Below are positions 10,987 through 20,624 of a stretch of 64,000 nucleotides of DNA, piece after piece. This stretch comes from Hymenobacter sp. PAMC 26628. GTDB lineage: Bacteria > Bacteroidota > Bacteroidia > Cytophagales > Hymenobacteraceae. The translations under genes were made by a program, and so were the position numbers. Under the pieces are notes generated by a model that ran no database searches, was not told the DNA's origin, and saw only the letters and a list, made by a program, of their open reading frames with translations. The stretch spans positions 1,860,001 to 1,924,000 of the forward strand of contig NZ_CP014304.1 in assembly GCF_001562275.1 (NCBI RefSeq), read 5' to 3'. Positions within the stretch are counted from its first letter, which is position 1. Every line of letters starts with the position of its first letter.

Positions 10987-11367
10987 ATGTACAACTTTTT
11001 CGCTACGTTCTGCCTAGTCGCTGGCCTCGGGGCCCAACCTGCTACTTCGGCCCCGGCCGGCTCCGACGACCCCGCCGCGTATTCGGCCGCCACCGTGGCG
11101 CGGGCCAACGGCCTGACCCGGGCCCTGGCCGGCCGCGTGCCCCTCGACGAAGCTCAGTACATCCGCATCCGAGCCCTGCACCTGCGCATGCTGGCCGAGC
11201 GCCAGGCCCTGGCCATCAGCCTGAGCGGTGCCGACCCCGCTGCCCGCGACCAGGCCCTGGCCGGCGCCCAGCAGCGTTACGAAACTGCGCTGTCCGCCCT
11301 GCTACGCCCCGCCCAGCTGGTGGCCTACCAGGGCCTGCGCAGCAGCTTCACAGCGCACCGGCTGTAA
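10987..11367 (+). CDS. Small exported protein, unknown function (paralogue of the 38078 gene)
   Basis: 126 residues with a hydrophobic N-terminus (MYNFFATFCLVAGLGAQ) suggesting export. The helical body reads LTRALAGRVPLDEAQYIRIRAL, then an ARDQAL...YETALSALLRPAQL stretch. The same pattern (LTR.MA..L.L.E.QY, R..., Y......LSPSQL) occurs in the gene at 38078-38482, so the two are probably distant paralogues. The arrangement is reminiscent of small periplasmic Spy/CpxP-like helical proteins, but I see no LTxxQ signature strong enough to claim that. Confidence 0.75.
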   Translation: MYNFFATFCLVAGLGAQPATSAPAGSDDPAAYSAATVARANGLTRALAGRVPLDEAQYIRIRALHLRMLAERQALAISLSGADPAARDQALAGAQQRYETALSALLRPAQLVAYQGLRSSFTAHRL

Positions 11368-11440
11368 TGCGTGGGCACCGGCAGCGATAGAGTTGTTTTG
11401 ACTGACTCCTCAACCGCCGCACAACGCTGTCTGCCAACCC

Positions 11441-11632
11441 ATGAAAAAATTTGAATACCGCCTGCTGGACATCAACAGCGGCTTCTTCAGCGCCATTGAT
11501 TACCAAGAACTGACGGAACGGCTGAACGTGCTCGGGGCGCAGGGCTGGGAAGTGGTGGCGGTGGTCGAAACGGAGTTTACCCGCAACCAGGCCCGGGGCC
11601 TGCTCGTCACCCTCAAGCGTGAAATAGCTTGA
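11441..11632 (+). CDS. DUF4177 family protein
   Basis: 63 residues, MKKFEYRLLDINSG..., with the DUF4177 pattern of an initial K-x-E-Y-R strand and the core LNVLGAQGWEVVAVVE. These small proteins are cytoplasmic and uncharacterised. It stands alone between the exported-protein gene and the end of citrate synthase on the other strand. Confidence 0.85.
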   Translation: MKKFEYRLLDINSGFFSAIDYQELTERLNVLGAQGWEVVAVVETEFTRNQARGLLVTLKREIA

Positions 11633-11650
11633 GCTACCCCCCGGGGCCCT

Positions 11651-11696
11651 AAAAAAGCCGTAGCCGGCTTGCCCGCGAGCAAGCCGGCTACGGCTT
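11651..11696 (-). terminator. Terminator of citrate synthase
   Basis: A perfect 18-bp stem (11655-11672 with 11679-11696, starting AAGCCGTAGCCGGCTTGC) around a 6-base loop. Read on the minus strand it ends in six T (complement of 11651-11656), so it terminates the gene at 11719-13011. Confidence 0.88.
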
Positions 11697-11718
11697 AATA
11701 AAGCAAAACGCTGGGGCC

Positions 11719-13011
<1,293 letters not shown>

Positions 13012-13102
13012 GTGCGGTGAGGAAGGAATAAGGAGTGGGTAACGGGCGCGAAGCTACGGCCTGCGCGGCAAGCTGCCCGATTTTTGTGCCGTGCAATTAT
13101 TA

Positions 13103-13110
13103 CAAAAGTA
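13103..13110 (-). promoter_or_regulatory. -7 box of gltA
   Basis: CAAAAGTA on the plus strand reads TACTTTTG on the minus strand, matching TAnnTTTG, 92 bases upstream of the gltA start. Confidence 0.5.
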
Positions 13111-13169
13111 GCGGAGGCATGGTTTCGACCGGGCGCAGGTTGGCCCAGCGTGGCCCGGGGCCCCTCAGC

Positions 13170-14576
13170 TTACTTGCCGATGCAGAACTGGGTGAAGATG
13201 CTGGTCAGCAAATCGTCCGACGAAATCTCGCCCGTGATTTCACCCAACGCCCCCAAGGCGTGGCGCAGGTCGGCGGCCAGCAACTCGGTGCCCTGGCCGG
13301 CGTCGAGGCCCACGCGCACAGCGGCCAGGTGCTCGGCCGCCACGGCCAGGGCCCGGGCGTGGCGCACATTCGTGACGATGGTGGCCCCGGCGTGGCCCGC
13401 TAGGCCGGCACTGCGCACGCGGGCCAGCAACGCGGCTTGCAGCGCCTCCAAGCCCTGGCCCCGGGCGGCAGCCAGCCGCACGGCGGCGGTGCCGCCAACC
13501 GCAAAGCCGTCAAAGTCAGCCAGCTGTTCGGCCGTGCCCAAGTCCAGCTTGTTGCCCACGGCCAGCACGGGCAGGGCGGGGTGCGCGTCCGTCAGGGCCC
13601 TAATTTCGGCCCGCACCTGGGCAGGCGTCAACTCGGTTAGGTCGAAGAGGTAGAGGAGCAGGGCGGCCTGGCCGATGCGCTGGCGGGTGCGCTGCACGCC
13701 GATGGCTTCTACCTCGTCGGCGGGATCGTCGCGCAAGCCGGCCGTGTCCACGAAGCGGAAGCGCAGGCCGTCGAGGCTCACCTCGTCCTCGATAAAGTCG
13801 CGCGTGGTGCCCGGAATGGCCGACACGATGGCCCGCTCCTCGCGCAGCAACGCGTTGAGCAGCGTGGACTTTCCCGCGTTGGGCCGCCCGGCGATGACGA
13901 CCGTGATGCCGTTCTTAATCACGTTGCCCAGCTCGAACGAGCGCAGCAGCGCCGCCACCCGCTCGGCCACCTCGGCCAGCAGGGCCCTGAGGCCGGTGCG
14001 GTCGGCAAATTCCACGTCTTCCTCGCCAAAGTCCAGCTCCAGCTCCAGCAGCGAGGCGAACGTGACAAGCCGGCCGCGCAGCGCGCGCAGCTCCTGCGAG
14101 AAGCCGCCCCGCAGCTGGTGGAGGGCTACCTGGTGGCTCAGGGCCGAGTCGGCGGCGATAAGGTCGGCCACGGCCTCGGCCTGGGCCAGGTCCAGGGCCC
14201 CGTTGAGAAAGGCACGCTTGGTGAACTCGCCGGCCTCGGCCAGGCGCGCCCCGCGGCGCAGCAGCAGCGCCAGCAGCTGGCGCACCACGTAGTCGGAGCC
14301 GTGGGTGCTAATTTCCACCGCGTCTTCGCGCGTGAACGAGCGCGGGGCCCGGTACAGGGCCACGACTACTTCGTCGATTAGGGCCCCGCCGTCGGGGTCG
14401 CGGATGGTGCCGTAGTGCAGGGTGTGGCCGGGCTGAGCGGCTAGGTTTTTCTTGGAAAATATGCCGGCCACCAGGCTCACCGCGTCGGGCCCCGCGAGGC
14501 GCACCACGGCCAGGGCCCCCACGCCGGGCGGCGTGGACAAGGCCACGATGGTATCGGAAAAGAGTGTCAGAACCAC
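13170..14576 (-). CDS. mnmE: tRNA modification GTPase MnmE (TrmE)
   Basis: 468 residues. With MnmG it installs the carboxymethylaminomethyl group on U34 of certain tRNAs. The N-terminal formyl-THF-binding domain starts DTIVALSTPPGVGALAVVR. The G domain carries GRPNAGKSTLLNALL (G1) and DTAGLRDDPADEVE (G3). The protein ends CIGK, the C-terminal C-[I/L/V]-G-K active-site motif of MnmE. The only usable start is GTG at 14576, which lies inside the right-hand end of the family C inverted repeat (14570-14870), so the repeat supplies the start codon and whatever leader there is. Confidence 0.95.
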   Translation of the reverse strand: MVLTLFSDTIVALSTPPGVGALAVVRLAGPDAVSLVAGIFSKKNLAAQPGHTLHYGTIRDPDGGALIDEVVVALYRAPRSFTREDAVEISTHGSDYVVRQLLALLLRRGARLAEAGEFTKRAFLNGALDLAQAEAVADLIAADSALSHQVALHQLRGGFSQELRALRGRLVTFASLLELELDFGEEDVEFADRTGLRALLAEVAERVAALLRSFELGNVIKNGITVVIAGRPNAGKSTLLNALLREERAIVSAIPGTTRDFIEDEVSLDGLRFRFVDTAGLRDDPADEVEAIGVQRTRQRIGQAALLLYLFDLTELTPAQVRAEIRALTDAHPALPVLAVGNKLDLGTAEQLADFDGFAVGGTAAVRLAAARGQGLEALQAALLARVRSAGLAGHAGATIVTNVRHARALAVAAEHLAAVRVGLDAGQGTELLAADLRHALGALGEITGEISSDDLLTSIFTQFCIGK

Positions 14577-14870
14577 GGATTTATCGGACTGGGCGGATTT
14601 GTCGGATTTTGGGGACGATTCGCGTTTGGGCTTAGGCTTAGGTTTGGGCTATATGGGCCCCCTGAACAGGGCGGGCTGCTGGCTTTTCGCCGGCTGCCCG
14701 CTAATCGCTAGGGTGCATTTGCTAATCGTTTGTCTGATAAGAGGTTTAGTTTAGGATAACAGCGATTCAACGAAAAGCCGGCTGCCCGCCCCGTCCCAGG
14801 GCCCCTAACCGGCCCCAGGAATCGTCCCCAAAATCCGACGAATCCGCCCAATCCGATAAATCCGTGGTTC
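14570..14870. repeat. Long inverted-repeat element, family C (MITE-like)
   Basis: Arms of 52 bases at 14570-14621 and 14819-14870 differ at 2 positions; they contain spaced CGGAT units (CACGGATTTATCGGA...). A second inner pairing joins the GGGCGGGCTGCTGGCTTTTCG region near 14670-14690 to 14772-14793. The element fills the gap between the mnmE start codon and the regulator stop codon almost exactly. No coding capacity is seen. It resembles a non-autonomous mobile element, but I could not identify target-site duplications. Confidence 0.8.
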
Positions 14871-14873
14871 AGA

Positions 14874-15530
14874 CTACGCCGTCACGAACAAATTGCGGCT
14901 CACTTCGGCCGACACCAGGGCGGTGCGCTCCCGGTTCACGCGCAGCTCCAGCGAGTGGTCGAAGGCCACCTTGTCGAGCACTTCCACCAGGGCCCCCAGC
15001 TGGAGGCCCACCTTGTCGAGGTATTGCAGGAAGGGCCCCGACGTGTTTTTGACCGCCGTGAGGGTGCCACGTTCGCCGGCTTCCAGGTCGGCCAGCAGGC
15101 GGTGGGCGGGGCGGCGCATGGCCCCGTCCTCGGCCGGAATGGGGTCGCCATGGGGGTCGAGGGCGGGGTGGCCCAGAAAGGCGTCGAGCCGCCGCATCAG
15201 CAGCGGCGACTGCACGTGCTCCAGCTCCTCGGCCACCTCGTGCACCTCGTCCCAATTAAAGCCCAGCTGCTGCACCAAAAATACCTCCCACAGCCGGTGC
15301 CGCCGGATGGTGAGCAATGCCAGCCGCCGGCCCGCGTCGGTGAGCTGCACACCGCGGTACTTCTCGTAATCCAGCAAGCCCTTGTCGGCCAGGCGGCGCA
15401 GCATGTCCGTCACCGAAGCCGGGCGCGTAGCCAGGGCCCCCGCAATGCGGTTGGTGCTCACGCCCGTCTCCGGCTCCGCTTCCGAAAGCTTGCAAATGGC
15501 CTTGAGGTAGTTCTCTTCGGTGATGGTCAT
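14874..15530 (-). CDS. DtxR/MntR-family metal-dependent transcriptional regulator
   Basis: 218 residues. The winged-helix DNA-binding domain (about 1-65) includes STNRIAGALATRPASVTDMLRRLADKGLL. It is followed by a metal-binding dimerisation domain (HEVAEELEHVQSPLLMRRLDAFLGHP, with the His/Glu ligands of this family), and a C-terminal SH3-like FeoA domain (about 145-218). Members repress metal-uptake genes when bound to Mn or Fe. No metal transporter is adjacent; CorA at 59047 is too far away to link. ATG 15530 gives the standard MTITEENYLKAI N-terminus. Confidence 0.92.
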   Translation of the reverse strand: MTITEENYLKAICKLSEAEPETGVSTNRIAGALATRPASVTDMLRRLADKGLLDYEKYRGVQLTDAGRRLALLTIRRHRLWEVFLVQQLGFNWDEVHEVAEELEHVQSPLLMRRLDAFLGHPALDPHGDPIPAEDGAMRRPAHRLLADLEAGERGTLTAVKNTSGPFLQYLDKVGLQLGALVEVLDKVAFDHSLELRVNRERTALVSAEVSRNLFVTA

Positions 15531-15535
15531 GAGGG

Positions 15536-15650
15536 AATTAAAAATTATAAATTAAAAATGACGTTAAGAGCGCGGCTAGCAAAGCCGACGGTTTGGAGGA
15601 CGCCGGTTCTCCCGCATCAATTTTTAATTCTTCATTTATAATTTTTAATT
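15536..15650. repeat. AT-rich inverted repeat, family D
   Basis: AATTAAAAATTATAAATTAA-type sequence at 15536-15563 pairs with its complement at about 15615-15650 (which has an extra TTAATTCTT-like insertion), around a GC-rich centre containing GCGGCTAGCAAAGCC. It occupies the space between fabH and the regulator, both on the minus strand, and could act as fabH leader DNA or a terminator. Confidence 0.7.
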
Positions 15651-15657
15651 AACAATC

Positions 15658-16668
15658 TCACCACTTAATCAGCGCCGAGGCCCAAGTGAAACCCGAGCCG
15701 AAAGCGGCCAGGCACACTAGGTCGCCGCGCTGAACTTTGCCCTGCTCCACGGCCTCGCTCAGGGCCAGCGGGATGCTGGCGGCGGTGGTGTTGCCGTAGC
15801 GCTGGATGTTGCTGAACACTTTCTCGTCGGGCAGGCCCATTTTCTGCTGCACGTACTGCGTGATGCGCAAATTGGCCTGGTGCGGGATGAGCATATCGAT
15901 ATCGGCGGGTTGGTAGCCGTTCGTGTCCAGTGCCTCCTTGATGACTTGCGGGAAGCGCACCACGGCGTGCTTGAACACGTTCTGGCCGTTCATGTAGGGG
16001 TAAAGGTCGGCGGCGTTGGCGATGACGTGCCCCACCCGGTCCTCCTGGTTCGAGCTGGGCTCCTTCACAATCAGCTCCTCGGCAAACTCGCCCTGCGAAT
16101 ACAGGTGCGTGCTGAGGATGCCGTGGCCCTCGCGGGTGCTGGGCCGCAGCACCACGGCCCCGGCGCCGTCGCCGAAAATGACGGCCACGCCGCGGCCGTT
16201 GGGCGTTTTGTCGAGGCCCGAGGAATGGATTTCCGAGCCCACCACCAGCACCGTGTCGTACATGCCGGTGCGCACAAACTGGTCGGCTACCGAGAGGCCG
16301 TAGATGAAGCCTGAGCACTGGTTGCGTACGTCGAGGGCGGGGCAATTATTCGTCATGCCCAGCTCGCGCTGCAACAGCACGCCCGAGCCCGGGAAGAAGT
16401 AGTCGGGGGAAAGCGTCGCGAATACGATGAGCTGCACGTCGTCGGGCTGGAGGCCGGCCATGTCCAGGGCCCGGCGGGCGGCGCGGGCCCCCATATTGGC
16501 CGTGGTGTCGGTGCCTTCCTCAAACCAGCGCCGCTCCTGGATGCCGGTGCGCTCCTGGATCCAGGTGTCCGAGGTGTTGAGCAGGGGCTCCAGTTCGGCG
16601 TTTTTCACCACCCGGCTGGGTACGTAGTGGCCGACGCCGGCAATTTCGGAATGACGCAAAGTAGCCAT
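15658..16668 (-). CDS. fabH: 3-oxoacyl-ACP synthase III family protein (FabH-like)
   Basis: 336 residues. Starts fatty-acid synthesis by condensing acyl-CoA with malonyl-ACP. The catalytic triad is complete: Cys118 in NQCSG, His263 in IPHQAN, Asn293 in YGNTTAASIP. The GDGAGAVVL stretch is also conserved. ATG 16668 (MATLRHSEIAGVGHYVP) is chosen because the upstream 19 residues are low-complexity and unlike the family. Bacteroidota usually carry more than one FabH-like enzyme, so this copy might serve a secondary chain-starting role. Confidence 0.92.
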   Translation of the reverse strand: MATLRHSEIAGVGHYVPSRVVKNAELEPLLNTSDTWIQERTGIQERRWFEEGTDTTANMGARAARRALDMAGLQPDDVQLIVFATLSPDYFFPGSGVLLQRELGMTNNCPALDVRNQCSGFIYGLSVADQFVRTGMYDTVLVVGSEIHSSGLDKTPNGRGVAVIFGDGAGAVVLRPSTREGHGILSTHLYSQGEFAEELIVKEPSSNQEDRVGHVIANAADLYPYMNGQNVFKHAVVRFPQVIKEALDTNGYQPADIDMLIPHQANLRITQYVQQKMGLPDEKVFSNIQRYGNTTAASIPLALSEAVEQGKVQRGDLVCLAAFGSGFTWASALIKW

Positions 16669-16750
16669 GCAACGCAGGGAAAAGGGTGGGATTGGGGAAG
16701 GAAATGTACGGAACTGCCCCGCCAAAAGGGGCGCAAAGTTGGCAGCTTAT

Positions 16751-17920
16751 TCAGGATAAATTCAGCAGGGCCCATAATTTTTTGGCCTCGCCGGCCCACA
16801 GCGCATCGGCCGGGGGCCCCTGCGGGTAAAACGCCGGGCCCGCCGCCAGGGCCCCCAGCACGGTGGCCGCCGCCGCGGCTGGGTCGGCAAAATCGACGAC
16901 CAAGCCCGCGCCGTGGGCCCGCACTGCCGCCGCCCACAGCGGGTTGGGCGGCACCAGCAGCGGCAGGCCGTGGGCCAGGTATTCAAACAGCTTGGTGGGC
17001 TGGCATCGTTCCGAGCTGGGGTGGGGGCGGTAGGCCAGCAGGCCCAGGTGCGCCCGCCCGATGGCCGCCACTACGGCCGCGTGGGGCACCGGCCGGGCCC
17101 CGCCTTCCAGCGTCAGCCAGGCCGAGTGTTGGTCGGCAGTTTCCGTAAGCCACTGCAATAAAGTGGGTTGCTGGCAAAAGCCGATAACCGTGAGGTGGGC
17201 CCCGCCCGGCCGGGCCGCGTGCAGGGCCCCCGCCAGGGCCACCGCTTCGCGCACGCCGTTCAGCTCCGAGAGGGTGCCCGAAAACAGCAGCCGCAGCGGC
17301 GTCTGGGGCCCCGGCAGCGGCCGGGCAGCGGCGGGTGGCGCTTCGCCGGGCGCGGGCTGGTACTTGTTTTCGAGCACCGCCACGCGGCCCGGGGCCCTAT
17401 TCAAAAAAGGTAGCTCATCGGCGTAGCTGGCCTCGGCCAGCGCGAGGCCGGCGGCGCGGCGGGCGGCCAGGGTTTCCACGCGGCGCAGGGCCCCGGCCAG
17501 CACGCGGCCCACCCACGGCGGGTACACGCGCTGGGTGCGGATGTTGAGCGCGAAGTTTTCCTGGATGTCGTACACGAAGCGCCGGCCGCTCCCCAGCGCC
17601 TGCCACAGCAGCGTGAGCGGCAGCAGCTCCGGGGCGTGCACTACCACCAGGCCGGGCCGCAGGCGACGCAGCAGGCGCCAGTAGCGCCACTGGGCCCCCA
17701 AGCGACTCAGCCCCAGCCGTGAACCCTGAAAAATAGCGTGGAACTCTAGTCGGCTCTCCGCCCCGCCGGCCCCGGGGCCCCGGCCAGCGCGGGGGCCCTG
17801 GCCGGCTACGTGCACCTGCATGCCGGGCCGCTCCAGCAGGGTGGCGGCAAACTTGCCCGTCATCCGCGGCTCGTCGACGGGCTTGAGGACGGACGCAAGC
17901 AGAACGGTGAGCGGCGGCAT
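16751..17920 (-). CDS. Glycosyltransferase, GT4-like (group 1)
   Basis: 389 residues with a GT-B layout. The N-terminal half contains RLRPGLVVVHAPELLPLTLLWQ and YDIQENFALNI. The C-terminal half contains LLFSGTLSELNGV, a nucleotide-sugar-binding region and HPSSERCQPTKLFEYLAHGLPLLVP, whose K-x-F-E-Y motif is typical of group 1 transferases. Donor and acceptor are unknown. The frame is open upstream to 18208 but that part overlaps dapD on the other strand; the ATG at 17920 (MPPLTVLLASVLKPVDEPR) gives the natural start. Confidence 0.88.
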   Translation of the reverse strand: MPPLTVLLASVLKPVDEPRMTGKFAATLLERPGMQVHVAGQGPRAGRGPGAGGAESRLEFHAIFQGSRLGLSRLGAQWRYWRLLRRLRPGLVVVHAPELLPLTLLWQALGSGRRFVYDIQENFALNIRTQRVYPPWVGRVLAGALRRVETLAARRAAGLALAEASYADELPFLNRAPGRVAVLENKYQPAPGEAPPAAARPLPGPQTPLRLLFSGTLSELNGVREAVALAGALHAARPGGAHLTVIGFCQQPTLLQWLTETADQHSAWLTLEGGARPVPHAAVVAAIGRAHLGLLAYRPHPSSERCQPTKLFEYLAHGLPLLVPPNPLWAAAVRAHGAGLVVDFADPAAAAATVLGALAAGPAFYPQGPPADALWAGEAKKLWALLNLS

Positions 17921-17975
17921 GGGCAAGCAAGGCAGAAAGGAAGCGCCGGCCCGCGGCTGCGGCGGCCAAAGATGG

Positions 17976-17983
17976 TAGTTTTG
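17976..17983 (+). promoter_or_regulatory. -7 box of dapD
   Basis: TAGTTTTG matches TAnnTTTG and lies 25 bases before the dapD ATG, predicting a leader of under 25 bases. Confidence 0.5.
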
Positions 17984-18008
17984 CCCCGGATTCACTTTTT
18001 CCGTTTTT

Positions 18009-18845
18009 ATGTCATTCGATTCCGCCGCCGCGCAAGCCACCATCGAAGCTGCCTGGGCCGACCGCGCCCTACTCCAAACCGCCGACACCAAAGCCGCCGT
18101 CGAGGCCATCATTGAAGAGCTCGACAAAGGCCGCCTGCGCGTGGCCACCCCGCCCGCCGAAGACGGCGGCGAGTGGACCATCAACGAGTGGGTGAAGAAG
18201 GCCGTCATCCTCTACTTCCCCCTGCGCCAGATGAGCACCCAGGAAGTGGGCCCCTTCGAGTACCACGACAAAATGCAGCTCAAAACCGACTACGCCGGCC
18301 AGCAGGTGCGCGTGGTGCCGCCCGCCGTGGCCCGCTACGGCGCCTTCCTGGCCCCCGGCGTCATCCTCATGCCCAGCTACACCAACATCGGGGCCTACGT
18401 GGGCGAGGGCACGATGGTGGACACCTGGGCCACCGTGGGCAGCTGCGCCCAAGTGGGCAAAGGCGTGCACCTGAGCGGTGGCGTGGGCCTGGGCGGCGTG
18501 CTAGAGCCCGTGCAAGCGGCCCCCGTCATCATCGAGGACGGCGCCTTCATCGGCTCGCGCAGCATCCTGGTCGAAGGCTGCCGCATCGGCAAAGAAGCCG
18601 TCATTGGCGCGGGCGTCACCATCACCGGCAGCACCAAAATCATCGACGTGACGGGCCCCGAGCCCAAGGAGTACAAGGGCTACGTGCCGCCCCGCTCGGT
18701 CGTCATCCCCGGCTCCATCCCCAAGCAGTTCCCCGCCGGCGAGTACCAGGTGCCCTGCGCCCTCATCATCGGTCAGCGCAAACCCAGCACCGACTTGAAA
18801 ACGAGCTTGAACGACGCGTTGCGCGATTTTGGGGTAAGTGTTTAA
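18009..18845 (+). CDS. dapD: Tetrahydrodipicolinate N-succinyltransferase
   Basis: 278 residues. Catalyses succinylation of tetrahydrodipicolinate in the lysine/diaminopimelate pathway. A left-handed beta-helix is visible from about residue 105 to 245 as hexapeptide repeats (VILMPSYTNIGAYVGEGTMV, VGLGGVLEP, IIEDGAFIGSRSILVEG). The C-terminal YVPPRSVVIPGSIPK segment matches the family. Length is normal. Divergent from the glycosyltransferase with a short shared promoter region. Confidence 0.96.
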   Translation: MSFDSAAAQATIEAAWADRALLQTADTKAAVEAIIEELDKGRLRVATPPAEDGGEWTINEWVKKAVILYFPLRQMSTQEVGPFEYHDKMQLKTDYAGQQVRVVPPAVARYGAFLAPGVILMPSYTNIGAYVGEGTMVDTWATVGSCAQVGKGVHLSGGVGLGGVLEPVQAAPVIIEDGAFIGSRSILVEGCRIGKEAVIGAGVTITGSTKIIDVTGPEPKEYKGYVPPRSVVIPGSIPKQFPAGEYQVPCALIIGQRKPSTDLKTSLNDALRDFGVSV

Positions 18846-18899
18846 TTTGGTAAGGATAAATTTGACGGCCACACAAAGCACAGTGAGCAAAGTAGTTAT

Positions 18900-19100
18900 A
18901 TGACTAAGCAGAAATGGCTTGGCTTGGTGTTTTTATTCGCCGGAATTCTAGCAGGCCCTGTTGGGTATACTTATCCGTGCAAGGGTAGATTACTTAGTTT
19001 ACTAGGAGGGATTCTAGTCTTTTCTGAACTTCCTTTGTTGCTAGAACTTTCTTTGTTACTAGTAGGATTAATTTTATTGACACATAAAAAAGCCCGCTAA
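18900..19100 (+). CDS. Small membrane protein, unknown
   Basis: 66 residues with two predicted membrane helices (about 7-24 and 31-60) and a short basic tail (HKKAR). The DNA is clearly AT-richer than its neighbours and uses A/T-ending codons, unlike most genes here, which suggests recent acquisition or weak selection. The stop codon lies inside the hairpin of the terminator at 19086-19116. No family recognised. Confidence 0.6.
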   Translation: MTKQKWLGLVFLFAGILAGPVGYTYPCKGRLLSLLGGILVFSELPLLLELSLLLVGLILLTHKKAR

Positions 19101-19116
19101 TTAGCGGGCTTTTTTT
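19086..19116. terminator. Bidirectional terminator between convergent genes
   Basis: AGCCCGCTAATTAGCGGGCT (19091-19110) is a perfect palindrome with an A run before and six T after, so it can stop transcription from the small membrane gene and from msrA. Confidence 0.85.
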
Positions 19117-19136
19117 ATCCAGGTTCCGGGCGGCAA

Positions 19137-19679
19137 TCACGCTACGCCTTCCTTCAGCTTTTCGCCGAACAGGGCTTTCACCTTGTCTACTTTGGGCTTG
19201 GCGACGAACTGGCAGTAGGGCTCGTGGCCGTGCAGGTTGAAGTAGTTCTGGTGGTAGTTCTCGGCGGGGTAGAAGGTGGGGGCAGCGGTGATTTCCGTCA
19301 CGATGGGGTTTGGAAAGGCATGGCCGTCGTTGAGCTTCTGTTTGTAGCCTTCGGCGAGCTGCTTTTGCTCGTCGCTGTAGTAGTACACGCCCGAGCGATA
19401 CTGGGTGCCCACGTCGTTGCCCTGACGGTTGAGGGTGGTCGGGTCGTGGGTTTTCCAGAAGATTTCGAGCAGCTCTTTGTAGCTGATGACGGCCGGGTCG
19501 AAGGCAATATCAATCACTTCGTTGTGGCCCGTCAGGCCGCTGCACACTTCTTTATAGGTCGGGTTGGCGATGCGGCCCCCGGCGTAGCCAGATACCACTT
19601 TCTCCACGCCCTTCAGGTTCTGGAAAACGGCCTCGACGCACCAGAAACAGCCGGCGCCAAATAATGCATGTTCAGTCAT
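19137..19679 (-). CDS. msrA: Peptide methionine-S-sulfoxide reductase MsrA
   Basis: 180 residues. Reduces methionine S-sulfoxide in oxidised proteins. The catalytic GCFWCVE motif sits at residues 10-16 with Cys11 as the attacking cysteine. YHQNYF and the SGYAGG segment are conserved. There is no signal peptide, so it should act in the cytoplasm. No MsrB domain is fused. Confidence 0.96.
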   Translation of the reverse strand: MTEHALFGAGCFWCVEAVFQNLKGVEKVVSGYAGGRIANPTYKEVCSGLTGHNEVIDIAFDPAVISYKELLEIFWKTHDPTTLNRQGNDVGTQYRSGVYYYSDEQKQLAEGYKQKLNDGHAFPNPIVTEITAAPTFYPAENYHQNYFNLHGHEPYCQFVAKPKVDKVKALFGEKLKEGVA

Positions 19680-20129
19680 GGGTCAGGAAAAGCGCGCGGG
19701 TTGTGAAGTACGCGCTGCTAGGTCCTCAACGCAAATCAGGGCCCCGGCGTTCGGCTGTAGCACGGACTTGCAGCGTCCGCCCGTTAAGTAGCAGTTGGCA
19801 GGCCGGGTCGTGGTATGGGGCCCAAGCGTAGGGCATTGTAACGTTTGCACAAGCTGGTCGCGTCCAGCGGTGCTCTAGGTGTCCCAGTTCGAGTTGCCCT
19901 GCCACTGGTAGCCCAGTAAGGTGACATGATAAGAATCTCCAGACTTCCTAAACAGCTTCATTTTTACCATTTCAAGATTTATTATTCTGAAAGCCAGATA
20001 GTAATCACTTTGCTGAAAAATAAAAATATGCGAAGCGTGGGGGTAGGAGCAGGGCTGCGCATCTTTCCAGTAAGGGCGCGCCCTGCACCACCATCCTTTC
20101 GCTCTGTTATAATGCCCAATCCAGTAGGA
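19680..20129. other. 450-base gap with a half copy of repeat family A
   Basis: Bases 19757-19780 (GTAGCACGGACTTGCAGCGT...) resemble one arm of the family A element, but no matching second arm is present. From about 19925 to 20030 the DNA is AT-rich and may hold the promoter of the redox gene row that follows. No gene is supported. Confidence 0.5.
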
Positions 20130-20564
20130 ATGAACCGCCAGGATTTTTTGCAGCTCTTTGGCCTGGGGGCCGCCAGCTTGCTGGCTTCGTCCTGCCTGGG
20201 CGGGTGCAGCAGCGCCGGCAGCGACCCCGCGCCGACTGCTGCCGCCACCGGCGTCGATTTCACGGTGGACCTGACGGCCGTGACCAGCACCCCCCTCGAC
20301 AACCCCAGCGTAGGCTATGTCTACGGGGCCAGCCGGGCCGTGATTGTGGCCAAAACCGCGGCGGGTACCTACGTGGCTTTTCAGGCGCCGTGCCCGCACC
20401 AGGGTACCAGCGTGTACTTCAACCAAGCGGCGGCGCACTTCATCTGCCCCAACCACAACGCGGTGTTCAACCTGAGCGGGGGCATTGTCAGCGGCCCAGT
20501 GTCGTCGGGGCTCAAGCAGTACACCGTGGTCCAGACGGGCACCAGCCTGCACGTAACCGGCTAG
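20130..20564 (+). CDS. Exported Rieske [2Fe-2S] protein
   Basis: 144 residues. The N-terminus MNRQDFLQLFGLGAASLLASSCLGGC looks like a lipoprotein signal; the cluster would then sit outside the inner membrane. The Rieske ligands are CPH (Cys88, His90) and CPNH (Cys106, His109), with an 18-residue spacing and the usual FNLSGG after the second motif. No dioxygenase or cytochrome domain is attached, so it is a stand-alone electron carrier. ATG 20130 is chosen at the signal peptide; ATG 20112 is possible. It is the first gene of a same-strand row with thioredoxin-like, ApbE, DUF4266 and DUF3570 genes. Confidence 0.85.
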   Translation: MNRQDFLQLFGLGAASLLASSCLGGCSSAGSDPAPTAAATGVDFTVDLTAVTSTPLDNPSVGYVYGASRAVIVAKTAAGTYVAFQAPCPHQGTSVYFNQAAAHFICPNHNAVFNLSGGIVSGPVSSGLKQYTVVQTGTSLHVTG

Positions 20565-20624
20565 CCAGCTTGAATTTATCTCTTGCTTAGTCTCATTCTG
20601 CTATTACCTTTCGCTTCTGCAATT

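Noticed and set aside
17921..18208. Longer glycosyltransferase start
   Set aside because: Overlaps dapD on the opposite strand and lacks similarity to the family.
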